Positions 23,207 through 31,572 of a stretch of 36,709 bases of DNA are shown here, piece by piece. The notes beneath the pieces were generated by a model that worked only from the letters and a program-made list of their open reading frames with translations, was not told the DNA's origin and did no database searches. A program made the translations under genes and the position numbers. The DNA comes from Nocardia wallacei (GTDB lineage: Bacteria; Actinomycetota; Actinomycetes; Mycobacteriales; Mycobacteriaceae). Where the stretch lies: NCBI RefSeq assembly GCF_029869545.1, contig NZ_JARWQD010000396.1, positions 1 to 36,709 of the forward strand, read 5' to 3'. How positions within the stretch are numbered: position 1 is the stretch's first letter; the number at the start of each line of letters is the position of its first letter.

Positions 23207-24943
23207 GTGCGTAATCAGGGAGGATCCGGCGTGCGGCGGATCGCACTGCGGGCGGCCGGAGTGCTGGCGGCGGGGGCGCTCGCCGGCGGCCTGCTGGCGG
23301 GCTGCGGCAGCAAGAATCAGGTGCCCTCGATCGGCTATGCGGTCGATGCCGCGCTGACCAGCTACAACGGCGGCAGCAGCGCGGGCGCGAGCGGCGGTGC
23401 GGCGGGCGTGTTCTCGCGCGTGCTGACCGGGTTCTACTACACCGGTCCGGACGGGCAGCCGGTCGCCGACACCGATTTCGGCACCGCCAAGGAGGTACCC
23501 GGCGAGACCCAGACCATCCAGTACCGGCTGAATCCGGACGGGGTGTACTCCGACGGCGTCGCGACCTCCTGCGACGATCTGGTCCTGGAGTGGGCCGCGC
23601 GCAGCGGCCGGTTCACCAAACCCGGTCCGGGCGGGCCGATTCCGATGTTCGACGCGGCCTCGACCGCCGGGTACTCCGATATCGAGCGGGTGGAGTGCCA
23701 GCCCGGATCGAAGGACGCGACCGTGGTGTTCCGGCCCAATCGCCACTTCCTGGCGTGGAAGACGCTGTTCAACGCCGGGGATCTGATGCCCGCGCACGTC
23801 GCCGCCAAGGCGGCCGGGGTGCCGAATATCGTCGCGGCGGTCCAGACGGGCGACCCGGTGAACCTGGATCGGCTGGCGCAGTTCTGGAATACCGGCTGGC
23901 AGCTGACCCCGGGCAAGCTGGACACCGACGTGCTGCCCTCGTCGGGGCCGTACCGCATCGAATCGTACAGCGAGAGTGACGGTTTGGTGCTGGTCAAGAA
24001 CGAGAAGTGGTGGGGTAACCAGGCGCGCACGCCGCGGATCGTGGTGTGGCCCGGGAACACCGGCCTGAAGGACAGGCTGAGCGACAAGGCCGTGGGCGTC
24101 GTCGACATCGGCGCCGGTGCGGTGAAAGACCTGAACCTGGACGGCTTCTCGGTCGAGCAGGTGCCCGGCCGGGGCGCCGAACAGCTGGTGCTGTCCACCG
24201 GGGGCGTGTTCGGCTCCGCCGGTGCCCGCCGCGCCTTCGCGACGTGTGTGCCGCGCCAGGCGCTGTTCGACAGGTTCGGTCATCCGGGGTACGACAACAA
24301 GTCGGGCCTCGGCTCGGGGCCGCTGAATTCCCGTACGGTGCAGGCCGATTCGCCGTACTACTCGGCCGTCACCGGACCGGCCGACAAGTACCGGACCGGG
24401 GATCCGGCGGCGGCGCAGCAGGCGCTGACCGCCGCCGGAGTGCCGAATCCGACCGTCCGCATCGGCTACCGCACACCCGACGACCGCCGCGCGCAGACGG
24501 TCGCGGCGATCGCCGACAGCTGCCGGGCGGCCGGTGTCACCGTCATCGACGCCGGCGCACCGGATTTCACCCCCGCCCAGCTCGGCGAGGGCAGGGTCGA
24601 CGCGGTGCTGGGCGGCACCGCCGCCGCGCCCGGCCCGGCGGGCTCGCTGCCCGGGGTCGAGGCCACGGCGGCACTGCGCACCGGCGAGGGCCTGAATTTC
24701 GGGCATTTCGGCAATGGGCGTTACGATGCGATCACGGATCAGCTTGCGGCCGACGACAATTCGACCACGGTGCTGAATCTCGACACCGAGGCGGAAAACC
24801 TGCTGTGGAGTGAGATGCCGTCGATCCCGCTGTTCAACACGCCGCGCACCGTCGCGTTCGGTGACGGCATGGAGAACGGGATCGTGAACCCCACCAAGGC
24901 CGGTGCGGGTTGGAACATGGACCGCTGGGTGTTGTCGCGCTGA
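23207..24943 (+). CDS. Family-5 ABC substrate-binding lipoprotein
   Basis: A 578-residue lipoprotein. The signal peptide ends in the lipobox LAGC (Cys33). The mature part has the family-5 (oligopeptide/nickel) layout: FYYTGPDGQPVADTDFG, IQYRLNPDGVYSDGVATSCDDL, SSGPYRIESYSESDGLVLVK, and the late SEMPSIPLFNTPRTV. No permease or ATPase gene is beside it, so it is an orphan receptor or works with a transporter elsewhere. The same position (between secF and apt) is occupied by a lipoprotein in mycobacteria (Rv2585c in M. tuberculosis, from memory). The start is GTG, with GGAGGAGG upstream. Confidence 0.9.
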   Translation: MRNQGGSGVRRIALRAAGVLAAGALAGGLLAGCGSKNQVPSIGYAVDAALTSYNGGSSAGASGGAAGVFSRVLTGFYYTGPDGQPVADTDFGTAKEVPGETQTIQYRLNPDGVYSDGVATSCDDLVLEWAARSGRFTKPGPGGPIPMFDAASTAGYSDIERVECQPGSKDATVVFRPNRHFLAWKTLFNAGDLMPAHVAAKAAGVPNIVAAVQTGDPVNLDRLAQFWNTGWQLTPGKLDTDVLPSSGPYRIESYSESDGLVLVKNEKWWGNQARTPRIVVWPGNTGLKDRLSDKAVGVVDIGAGAVKDLNLDGFSVEQVPGRGAEQLVLSTGGVFGSAGARRAFATCVPRQALFDRFGHPGYDNKSGLGSGPLNSRTVQADSPYYSAVTGPADKYRTGDPAAAQQALTAAGVPNPTVRIGYRTPDDRRAQTVAAIADSCRAAGVTVIDAGAPDFTPAQLGEGRVDAVLGGTAAAPGPAGSLPGVEATAALRTGEGLNFGHFGNGRYDAITDQLAADDNSTTVLNLDTEAENLLWSEMPSIPLFNTPRTVAFGDGMENGIVNPTKAGAGWNMDRWVLSR

Positions 24944-24972
24944 GCGGGTGCGGTGTGAGGGAGTGGGTGTAG

Positions 24973-25545
24973 ATGAGTAAGCATGGAATGGTGGAGACGG
25001 AGGAGACGGCGGGGGAGCGGATCGCGCGGGCGGCCGAGGCGGTGCAGCGGCTGACCCGCTGGCACGACGACTTTCCCACGCCGGGAGTGCGTTTCGCCGA
25101 CCTGACGCCGGTCTTCGCCGACGCCGAGGGTTTCCAGGCGGTCATCGAATGCCTGGGGTCGTGCGCCACGGACGTGGATCTGGTGGCGGGCGTGGATGCG
25201 CGCGGATTCCTGCTCGGGGCGGGTGTGGCGGCCGCGCTGGGGACGGGTGTGGTGGCGGTGCGCAAGGGCGGCAAGCTGCCGCCGCCGGTGATCTCGCGGG
25301 AGTACACCCTCGAATACGGTTCGGCGGCACTGGAAATCCCCGCCGACGGCATCGATCTGGCCGGTCGCCGGGTGCTGCTGCTGGACGATGTGCTCGCCAC
25401 CGGCGGAACGCTGGCCGCGGGCGCGGAGCTGTTCGCCGCCGCCGGTGCGGAGGTGGTCGCGGCGGCCGTGGTGCTCGAGCTCGGTTTCCTCGGCGGGCGG
25501 GAACGCCAGGGCGACTACCCGCTGACCTCGATCGTGCGGCTGTAG
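24973..25545 (+). CDS. apt: Adenine phosphoribosyltransferase
   Basis: A 190-residue type I phosphoribosyltransferase. Its markers are the adenine-binding DDFPTPGVRFADLTPVFAD, LVAGVDARGFLLGAGVAAAL, KGGKLPP, the flexible-loop ISREYTLEYG and the PRPP site VLLLDDVLATGGTLAAG. It converts adenine and PRPP to AMP in purine salvage. The ATG at 24973 or one at 24988 could be the start; neither has a strong ribosome binding site. In related genomes apt is followed by relA; here the next gene is convergent and unrelated. Confidence 0.95.
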   Translation: MSKHGMVETEETAGERIARAAEAVQRLTRWHDDFPTPGVRFADLTPVFADAEGFQAVIECLGSCATDVDLVAGVDARGFLLGAGVAAALGTGVVAVRKGGKLPPPVISREYTLEYGSAALEIPADGIDLAGRRVLLLDDVLATGGTLAAGAELFAAAGAEVVAAAVVLELGFLGGRERQGDYPLTSIVRL

Positions 25546-25559
25546 TCCGGCCCCGGCAC

Positions 25560-25868
25560 TCAGAAGCGCGCGATCAGCCGCGCGATGATGCCGGTGACGA
25601 CCAGCCAGAACACCGCCGCCAGACCGTAATTGATGATCACATCGAGGTCGAAGTTGCCGGTGTTGAACAGGCCGGGGAAGAACAGCGCCAGCGGTTCGGC
25701 CAACCCCTTGACGAAGCCGAAGAACCTGTTGGCCGGGTTCGCGTCGAAGACCAGCAGCAGAATGTAGACGGCCTCGATGAGCGCGAAGACACCGCCGACG
25801 GTGCTGACGATCTCGGCGGCGGTCGCCCCGTTGCTGTGTGTGGTGCGATAGGTGCGGTATCTGTACAT
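25560..25868 (-). CDS. Small YggT-like membrane protein
   Basis: A 102-residue protein from ATG 25868, with two strong hydrophobic segments, about residues 24-41 (VGGVFALIEAVYILLLVFD) and 82-99 (LAAVFWLVVTGIIARLIARF), plus the middle segment LAEPLALFFPGLF. The AEPLxxxFPGLF turn recalls the YggT TEPLxxP loop, but identity is weak. Function unknown. An extension of 21 codons upstream crosses the 23-bp palindrome. Convergent with apt (14-bp gap). Confidence 0.7.
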   Translation of the reverse strand: MYRYRTYRTTHSNGATAAEIVSTVGGVFALIEAVYILLLVFDANPANRFFGFVKGLAEPLALFFPGLFNTGNFDLDVIINYGLAAVFWLVVTGIIARLIARF

Positions 25869-25881
25869 GTGTGGGGCGTGC

Positions 25882-25904
25882 CCGTTCCGACCCGGTCGAA
25901 ACGG
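25882..25904. promoter_or_regulatory. 23-bp near-perfect palindrome
   Basis: Arms CCGTTCCGACC and GGTCGAAACGG match at 10 of 11 pairs around one central base, 14-36 bp upstream of the ATG of the small membrane protein. The size is typical of a dimeric repressor site. No regulator gene is adjacent, so its factor would be encoded elsewhere. Confidence 0.5.
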
Positions 25905-26095
25905 ACAGTCCCCTTGACCTTCTCGCCGCATGGATTCCTCGTTCGCCGAATAACCCCTTGCACGCCCTCGTTGTCTCCGCTAACTTGTACGAGTCTTGTT
26001 CCCGACGATCGGAGTCGTGCATTGCTCTGCTGAGGTAGCCCCGAGCGGCCCGCGTTCGCGCGCCGTATCCCACGCCACCTCCCAGGAGTATGCAC

Positions 26096-27691
26096 ATGTC
26101 TATTACTGTTTCTGTTTCCGATCTCAGCTTCGCCTGGCCGGACGGCACCCCCGTCTTCGACGGTCTCGACGCCGTGCTCGGACCGGGACATGTCGGCCTG
26201 GTCGGCGCCACCGGCGCCGGGAAATCCACCCTGCTGCGGCTGATCGCCGGTGAGCTGCGCCCGGCGCGCGGGTCGATCACCGTGCCCGGCCGCCTCGGAT
26301 ACCTGCACCAGGATCTGGGCCTGGAGACAGGCCAGCGCGTGGACGCGGTGCTCGGCATCGACGAGGTGCGAAAGGCGTTGCACCGCATCGAATCCGGCGA
26401 CGGCGACGAGCGGGATTTCGAGATCGTCGGCACCCGCTGGGATGTCGAGGAGCACGCCATCGCGCTGCTGGGCCGCCTCGGCCTGCACTACCTGGCCGAC
26501 GATGTGGCACAGCTGGATCGGCGCCTGGACACCCTGTCCGGCGGCGAGACCGTGCTGCTCGGCCTGGTGGCCGAACTGCTGCGCGAACCCGACGTGCTGG
26601 TGCTCGACGAGCCCACCAACAACCTGGACTCGGTGGCCCGCGGGCGCCTCTACGAGGTCGTCGGCCAGTTCCCCGGCACCGTGCTGACCGTCAGCCACGA
26701 CCGGGAACTGCTGAACCTGGTCGCGAGCGTCGCCGAATTGCGACAGGGCGAGATCCGTTCGTTCGGAGGCAATTTCGATGCCTACGAGGCGATCATCGAG
26801 GCCGAGCAGCAGGCCGCCCGCGCCGCCGTCCGCGACGCCCGCAGCGATGTGCGCAAGCAGTCGAAGGAACTCGTGGAGGCCCGCATCAAACTGGACCGCC
26901 GCAAGCGGTACGGGCAGAAGATGTGGGACAGCAAGCGGGAGCCGAAGATCATCATGGCCGAACGCAAGCGGCAGGCCCAGGTCTCGGCGGGCAAGCTGCG
27001 CAACAATCACCTCGCGAAGGTGGAGGAGGCGAAAGAGCAACTGACACAGGCGCAGGAGCTGCTGCGCGACGATCGCGAGATCCGCGTCGACCTGCCCGGC
27101 ACCCGGCTCTATCCCGGACAGGACGTGCTCGAACTGGCGGAGGTGACACTGGCCAACGGGCCGGTCGTCTCGCTGAAAGTGTCTGGCCCGGAACGGATCG
27201 CGCTCACCGGGCGCAACGGGGCGGGCAAGACCACCCTGCTGCGCCGCATTGCCGCCGAGCCGCCGAAGGTGCCCTGGCGCATGCTCCCGCAGCGCCTGGA
27301 CATCTTCGACGAACAGCGCTCGGTCGTCGAGAACGTCTCGGCGGCAACGCCACACGCCTCGCCCGAGCAGGTCCGCTCGCAGCTGGCCCGCTTCCTGTTC
27401 CGGGGCGCCGACGCCGATGTGGCGGCGGGGGCGCTGTCGGGCGGCGAGCGGCTGCGCGCGGCCCTGGCCATGCTGCTGCTCGCCGATCCCGCGCCGAAGC
27501 TCCTGCTGCTCGACGAGCCCACCAACAACCTCGACCTCCCCAGCCTGCGCCACCTCACCGAGGCGCTGGCCGGATTCGAGGGCGCGCTGATCGTGGTCAG
27601 CCACGATCCGCGCTTCCTCGACGAGATCGGGGTCACCCGGCGCGTGGAGCTGACGGGCGAGGGGCTGGGGGAGGATCAGGCGCGCACGTAG
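26096..27691 (+). CDS. ABC-F family ATPase
   Basis: A 531-residue soluble protein with two ATPase domains and no membrane helices. Domain 1 has Walker A GATGAGKST, signature LSGGET, and VLVLDEPTNNLD; domain 2 has GRNGAGKTT, LSGGERLR and LLLLDEPTNNLD. Between them is a charged linker (about 235-335) rich in Lys, Arg and Glu, the P-site tRNA interaction region of ABC-F factors. These proteins act on the ribosome, either as translation factors or protecting against antibiotics; the sequence does not decide which. The ATG at 26096 is 7 nt from AGGAG; an ATG at 26090 is only 1 nt away and is rejected. The 3' end overlaps the convergent methyltransferase gene by 16 bp. Confidence 0.9.
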   Translation: MSITVSVSDLSFAWPDGTPVFDGLDAVLGPGHVGLVGATGAGKSTLLRLIAGELRPARGSITVPGRLGYLHQDLGLETGQRVDAVLGIDEVRKALHRIESGDGDERDFEIVGTRWDVEEHAIALLGRLGLHYLADDVAQLDRRLDTLSGGETVLLGLVAELLREPDVLVLDEPTNNLDSVARGRLYEVVGQFPGTVLTVSHDRELLNLVASVAELRQGEIRSFGGNFDAYEAIIEAEQQAARAAVRDARSDVRKQSKELVEARIKLDRRKRYGQKMWDSKREPKIIMAERKRQAQVSAGKLRNNHLAKVEEAKEQLTQAQELLRDDREIRVDLPGTRLYPGQDVLELAEVTLANGPVVSLKVSGPERIALTGRNGAGKTTLLRRIAAEPPKVPWRMLPQRLDIFDEQRSVVENVSAATPHASPEQVRSQLARFLFRGADADVAAGALSGGERLRAALAMLLLADPAPKLLLLDEPTNNLDLPSLRHLTEALAGFEGALIVVSHDPRFLDEIGVTRRVELTGEGLGEDQART

Positions 27692-29367
27692 AAGATCCCC
27701 CAGGCCAGGTTTCCGGCGCGGCCGCCGTCGACCCAGTGCCGCAGGCCCACCTTCATCCGGGAAAGGTATGCGGCGCTGACGGTTTCGGAGATCTCCGGCT
27801 CCCGCCGCTCGGTCTCCTGCAGCACGCGGGCGTAGTGGGTGGTCAGCTGCGGGGTGTGGTCCTCGAACTCGGTCGCGTCGACGCCGAGGCGGTGCAGCTC
27901 GCGCCGGTAGAACTCGGGCGAGCCCATGGACTCCAGGTGCAGGCGGTCGAGGATGGGCCGCAGCGCCGACCTGTCGCAGGAGTCCGACGCCATCGGATCG
28001 GTGAACACGATCTCACCCCGCGGCTTGAGCACCCGCATGATCTCCTGCAGCACCCGCACCCGGTCTCCGCTGTGCAGCATCGCGTCCTGCGACCAGACCA
28101 CGGTGAACTGGTTGTCCTCGAACGGGAGGTCCTCGAACGAGCCGTCCACGACATCGATCAGCTCGCTCAGGCCCTGTTGCGCGTTGAGTTCGCGGTTGCG
28201 GTCGTTCTCGACCTCGCTCAGGTTCAGACAGCACACCTTGCAGCCGTAGGTGGCGGCGAGATAGCGGGCCGCACCGCCGTATCCGGCGCCGATGTCGAGC
28301 ACGTGACTGTCGGCGGTGAGGTGCGCCTTGCTCGCCATCCGGCGCACGGTGCGGCGGCTGGCGGGCGCGATCTCCTCGTCCGGGCTCTCGTACAGGCCGA
28401 TGTGGATGTCCTCGCCGCCCCAGATGGTGAAGTAGAAGTTGTCCGCGTCCTGCGAGTTGTAGTAGTCGCGGGCCACGTTGACGGCCGAGGAGTAGTTGCG
28501 GCGGTAGTCGGTGGTCCGCAGGTAGTTCTTCTCCGCCACGTGGATGAGGAAATCGGGGTCGTCGTCGGCGAAGGTGTCCTGGAAATCGCCGTAGGTCTCG
28601 ACCCGCTGGAATCCCACCTCGCGCAGCAGCCGTCGGGTGTAGTCCTTGCGCAGCGGATACATGTTGAGGTGGTACTCCGACCGGTCCGGAAAGCTGTAGC
28701 GGAACCGCGCGAGACCCTCGTCCACGTACTCCGGTTCGGCGGTCACCGAATCGCCGCAGTAGTAGTAGGTGTGCTTGCTGGAGAAGCCGTTGTCCAGGAT
28801 GGTGTCGTAGTTGCGCTGGTCCAGGACCAGGATGCCGTCGTGCTTGAGCACGGCGTAGAACTCCGCCAGCGCCTTGCGCCGGTCGCGCTCGGAGAACAGG
28901 TGGGTGAAGGAGTTGCCCAGGCAGATCACCGCATCGAATTCGCCGTGCACGTCGCGGTTGAGCCAGCGCCAGTCCGCGTGCACGACCCGCAGCACGTGCC
29001 CGCCGTAGGTCTGCCCGTTCTCGAAGGCCTTGACCAGCATCTCCGGGCTGCCGTCGACGCTGACCGTGTCGAAGCCCTCCTCGATCAGCCGCACGGAATG
29101 GAATCCGGTGCCCGTCGCGACGTCCAGCACGGACCGCACGCCGCGCGATTTGAGCAGGTCGATGAAGAAGCGACCCTCGCTGGCATAACGCTTCTTCCAG
29201 TCGATCAGTTCGTCCCACTTCTCGACGAACCCCTTGACGTATTCGTCGGTGTAGTGATCGGTGTCCCGGACGAGCAGGGGATCGGCGCCGAATGCCTGCT
29301 CGGGGTGAGCTCGGACGTCTCCCTCGGTGCCGTAGCCGTCGGTACTGGGTTGCTGAGTCATGCCCAT
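27676..29367 (-). CDS. Glycine/sarcosine and sarcosine/dimethylglycine N-methyltransferase fusion
   Basis: A 563-residue bifunctional enzyme. The N-terminal half (about 20-285) is the glycine/sarcosine methyltransferase, with SAM motif VLDVATGTGFHSV at residues 80-92. The C-terminal half (about 295-563) is the sarcosine/dimethylglycine methyltransferase, with motif VLDIGAGYGGAARYL at 356-370. Together they take glycine to glycine betaine with three SAM, giving an osmoprotectant; a fused form is known in halophilic actinomycetes. Either ATG 29367 or ATG 29361 may be the start (the second follows GGA by 8 nt). The open frame continues upstream through the msrB antisense strand and that part is not coding. 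Confidence 0.92.
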   Translation of the reverse strand: MGMTQQPSTDGYGTEGDVRAHPEQAFGADPLLVRDTDHYTDEYVKGFVEKWDELIDWKKRYASEGRFFIDLLKSRGVRSVLDVATGTGFHSVRLIEEGFDTVSVDGSPEMLVKAFENGQTYGGHVLRVVHADWRWLNRDVHGEFDAVICLGNSFTHLFSERDRRKALAEFYAVLKHDGILVLDQRNYDTILDNGFSSKHTYYYCGDSVTAEPEYVDEGLARFRYSFPDRSEYHLNMYPLRKDYTRRLLREVGFQRVETYGDFQDTFADDDPDFLIHVAEKNYLRTTDYRRNYSSAVNVARDYYNSQDADNFYFTIWGGEDIHIGLYESPDEEIAPASRRTVRRMASKAHLTADSHVLDIGAGYGGAARYLAATYGCKVCCLNLSEVENDRNRELNAQQGLSELIDVVDGSFEDLPFEDNQFTVVWSQDAMLHSGDRVRVLQEIMRVLKPRGEIVFTDPMASDSCDRSALRPILDRLHLESMGSPEFYRRELHRLGVDATEFEDHTPQLTTHYARVLQETERREPEISETVSAAYLSRMKVGLRHWVDGGRAGNLAWGIFYVRA

Positions 29368-29673
29368 ATCCGTTCCGCCGGGCGTCGTTTGGTTCGTTTC
29401 CTTCCCGCAGCACAGTCGCGCCCGGCGCGCGCTCGGTCGTCGAGTCGTCGGACCCGACCTCTGCACTCCGACCGGTGTAGCCCTCGCGGCCGATCCAAAC
29501 CGACCGCCCGTACTACCGCCCGTATTCAAGCTATGGAGGGAAATCGGACACGGCAACTCGAGGATGCGTAATGGCTGGTGCACGCGTGATGACGGAAGTG
29601 TGACGCCGGACGGCGGACGGGATTTTCGCGGCGGCGCCGCTCGTTGTACGGGGAGCCGACATGAGGAGGTCGT
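29368..29673 (-). promoter_or_regulatory. 306-bp divergent region; methyltransferase promoter and long leader
   Basis: On the minus strand TTGCCG (29551-29556) and TAGCTT (29528-29533) are 17 bp apart, a good sigma-70-type promoter for the methyltransferase gene. The start would be near 29521, giving a leader of about 150 nt. Within it, CGGTCGGTTTGG near the 5' end can pair partly with CCAAACGACG near the start codon. No known riboswitch was recognised. For msrB, only the GAGGAGG site near 29661-29667 is clear. Confidence 0.5.
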
Positions 29674-30129
29674 ATGACACAGGAATACCACCGCAACCCC
29701 GCCGCGGTGGACGCGCTCACGCCGGAGCAGTACCACGTCACCCAGGAGAACGGCACCGAGCGGCCGTTCACGGGCGCGTATTGGGACAACCACGAGCCGG
29801 GTATCTACGTGGACGTGGTGTCCGGTGAGCCGCTGTTCGCCTCGGTCGACAAGTTCGACAGCGGATCGGGCTGGCCGAGCTTCACCAAGCCGATCGAGGC
29901 CGCGAACGTGGCCGAGAAGAAGGACCTCAGCCACCTGATGGTGCGCACCGAGGTGCGGTCGGCGTTCGGCGACAGCCACCTCGGGCATGTGTTCCCCGAT
30001 GGGCCGCGCGAGGCCGGCGGCCTGCGATACTGCATCAACTCGGCGGCGCTGCGGTTCATCCACCTCGACGACCTCGAGGCGGAAGGGTATGGGCAGTACC
30101 GGAGCCTGTTCACGAAGGAGGAAGCGTGA
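29674..30129 (+). CDS. msrB: Peptide-methionine (R)-S-oxide reductase MsrB
   Basis: A 151-residue MsrB. The fold signature is TPEQYHVTQENGTERPFTG, GIYVDVVSGEPLFAS, FDSGSGWPSFTKPI and HLGHVFPDGP. The catalytic cysteine is in RYCINSAALRF. The CxxC pairs that bind zinc in other MsrBs are absent. It reduces the R epimer of methionine sulphoxide in oxidised proteins, using thioredoxin. The ATG has a GAGGAGG site. Its stop overlaps the msrA start by 4 bp, so the two repair enzymes are made together. Confidence 0.96.
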   Translation: MTQEYHRNPAAVDALTPEQYHVTQENGTERPFTGAYWDNHEPGIYVDVVSGEPLFASVDKFDSGSGWPSFTKPIEAANVAEKKDLSHLMVRTEVRSAFGDSHLGHVFPDGPREAGGLRYCINSAALRFIHLDDLEAEGYGQYRSLFTKEEA

Positions 30130-30641
30130 CGGACACGCGAAGGGCGATTCTGGCCGGCGGATGCTTCTGGGGCATGGAGGAATTGGTGCGTAAGCAGCCC
30201 GGGGTGCTGTCGACCCGGGTCGGCTACACCGGCGGGCGCAACGACCATCCCACCTATCGCAACCACCCGGGTCACGCCGAGGCCCTGGAGATCATCTACG
30301 ACCCGGCGCAGACCGACTACCGGGCGCTGCTGGAGTTCTTCTTCCAGATCCACGATCCGACCACGAAGGACCGCCAGGGCAACGACATCGGCACCAGCTA
30401 CCGGTCGGCGATCTTCTACCTCGACGACGAGCAGCGGCGCGTCGCCCTGGCCACCATCGCCGACGTCGAGGATTCGGGGCTGTGGCCCGGCAAGGTCGTC
30501 ACCGAGGTGACCCCGGCGAGCGAGTTCTGGGAGGCCGAGCCCGAACACCAGAACTACCTGCAGCGCTACCCGAGCGGCTACACCTGCCACTTCCCCCGGC
30601 CGGGCTGGAAGCTGCCGAAGCGGGAGACCGCGGGGCAGTAG
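30126..30641 (+). CDS. msrA: Peptide-methionine (S)-S-oxide reductase MsrA
   Basis: A 171-residue MsrA. The active site is AGGCFWGMEELV with the nucleophilic Cys13. Other conserved blocks are VGYTGGRNDHPTYRNHPGHAEALEIIYD, FFFQIHDPTT and GTSYRSAIFY. The C-terminus (YPSGYTCHF) contains a second cysteine that may resolve the sulphenic acid. It reduces the S epimer of methionine sulphoxide. The start is GTG with AAGGAGG upstream, overlapping the msrB stop (GTGA). A strong hairpin follows. Confidence 0.96.
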   Translation: MTDTRRAILAGGCFWGMEELVRKQPGVLSTRVGYTGGRNDHPTYRNHPGHAEALEIIYDPAQTDYRALLEFFFQIHDPTTKDRQGNDIGTSYRSAIFYLDDEQRRVALATIADVEDSGLWPGKVVTEVTPASEFWEAEPEHQNYLQRYPSGYTCHFPRPGWKLPKRETAGQ

Positions 30642-30656
30642 GTCCGGGCGCGAGCA

Positions 30657-30683
30657 CCGGCCATCGGTGATGCCGATGGCCGG
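30657..30683 (+). terminator. Terminator-like hairpin after msrA
   Basis: A perfect 11-bp stem, CCGGCCATCGG and CCGATGGCCGG, with a 5-nt loop starts 15 bp after the msrA stop. There is no T-run, as is usual for actinobacterial terminators. A TAGCCT box (30685-30690) directly after it may serve as the -10 of the next gene. Confidence 0.7.
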
Positions 30684-30739
30684 GTAGCCTCGAAGCGTTC
30701 GCCGCGCGGCGCGGTCGCTCATCTCAGCCGGGAGGTACC

Positions 30740-31537
30740 TTGCGCAGCATCGCTCGTGCACTGCTGATTGTCGTGGCGCTGGTATGTGGGATGGCGGTGG
30801 CGGTGCCCGCGGCGGGGGCGGCCGAGATCGATGATTTCACCGCGCGCAGGATCGACGAGATGCTCGCGGTGAAGGGGGCGGCGGGGCCGCGGAGCAAGGG
30901 TGAGCTGATCGACCTGCTGTCGCGGTCGTTTCTGGGGACGCCCTATGGCGCCGGCATGCTCGTGGGGTCGGCCACCGAGCCCGAGCGACTGGTGGTGGAT
31001 TTCCGGCGGGTCGATTGCTTCACCTACCTCGACTACGTCGAGGCGTTGAGCCGGTCGGCGAATCGGGAACAGTTCGTGGCGAATCTCGTCGAGACCCGAT
31101 ATGCCGGGGGCACAGTCGATTTCGCGCATCGTAAACACTTCTTCAGCGATTGGGCGCACACGCCGCGCGTCGCCGCCGCCGATATCACCGCGGCGGTGAG
31201 CCCCGCGGCGGTGACCGTCGCCAAGCGTCTCAACGCGAAAGGCGATGGGGGAACCTATCTTCCGGGGATTCCGGTGGTGGACCGCGACATCTCCTACATC
31301 CCGGGTGCCGCCGTGAACGACGACGTGATCGCCCAGCTCCGCACGGGCGACTACATCGGTGCCTATGCCGATCAGCCGGGCCTGGACGTCACCCACGTGG
31401 GTATCTTCGTCGCCACACCGGAGGGCCCGGTCTTCCGCAACGCCTCCTCCCTGGCGGCGAACGACCAGGTCGTCGATTCCCCGTTCACCGACTACGTCCG
31501 GACGACCCCGGGCATCGTCGTCTTCCGAGCGTCGTAG
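30740..31537 (+). CDS. Secreted DUF1460 (NlpC/P60-like) putative cell-wall amidase
   Basis: A 265-residue exported protein. A signal peptide (about 1-27) ends AAGAAE. The body has SFLGTPYGAGMLVGSATEPE, the probable catalytic cysteine in RRVDCFTYLDYVEALSRS, HRKHFFSDWAHTPR, and the probable catalytic histidine in LDVTHVGIFVATPEG. This order matches DUF1460, a branch of the NlpC/P60 peptidases that cleave peptidoglycan stem peptides. The start is TTG, 4 nt after GGAGG. It is probably a separate unit after the msrBA terminator. Enzyme activity not established for this member. Confidence 0.85.
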   Translation: MRSIARALLIVVALVCGMAVAVPAAGAAEIDDFTARRIDEMLAVKGAAGPRSKGELIDLLSRSFLGTPYGAGMLVGSATEPERLVVDFRRVDCFTYLDYVEALSRSANREQFVANLVETRYAGGTVDFAHRKHFFSDWAHTPRVAAADITAAVSPAAVTVAKRLNAKGDGGTYLPGIPVVDRDISYIPGAAVNDDVIAQLRTGDYIGAYADQPGLDVTHVGIFVATPEGPVFRNASSLAANDQVVDSPFTDYVRTTPGIVVFRAS

Positions 31538-31572
31538 CGCCGAATCGCCAACCGGCGCAACCGCATCGGGGC

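Noticed and set aside
25930..25953. Seven-codon leader peptide upstream of the ABC-F gene
   Set aside because: ATG to TAA is present, but there is no ribosome binding site or paired terminator/antiterminator structure.
29368..29520. c-di-AMP, glycine or SAM riboswitch in the methyltransferase leader
   Set aside because: None of the conserved core blocks I know for these classes is present.
29368..30063. N-terminal extension of the methyltransferase across the msrB antisense strand
   Set aside because: The family alignment starts at 29367 or 29361, and msrB has full domain support on the other strand.
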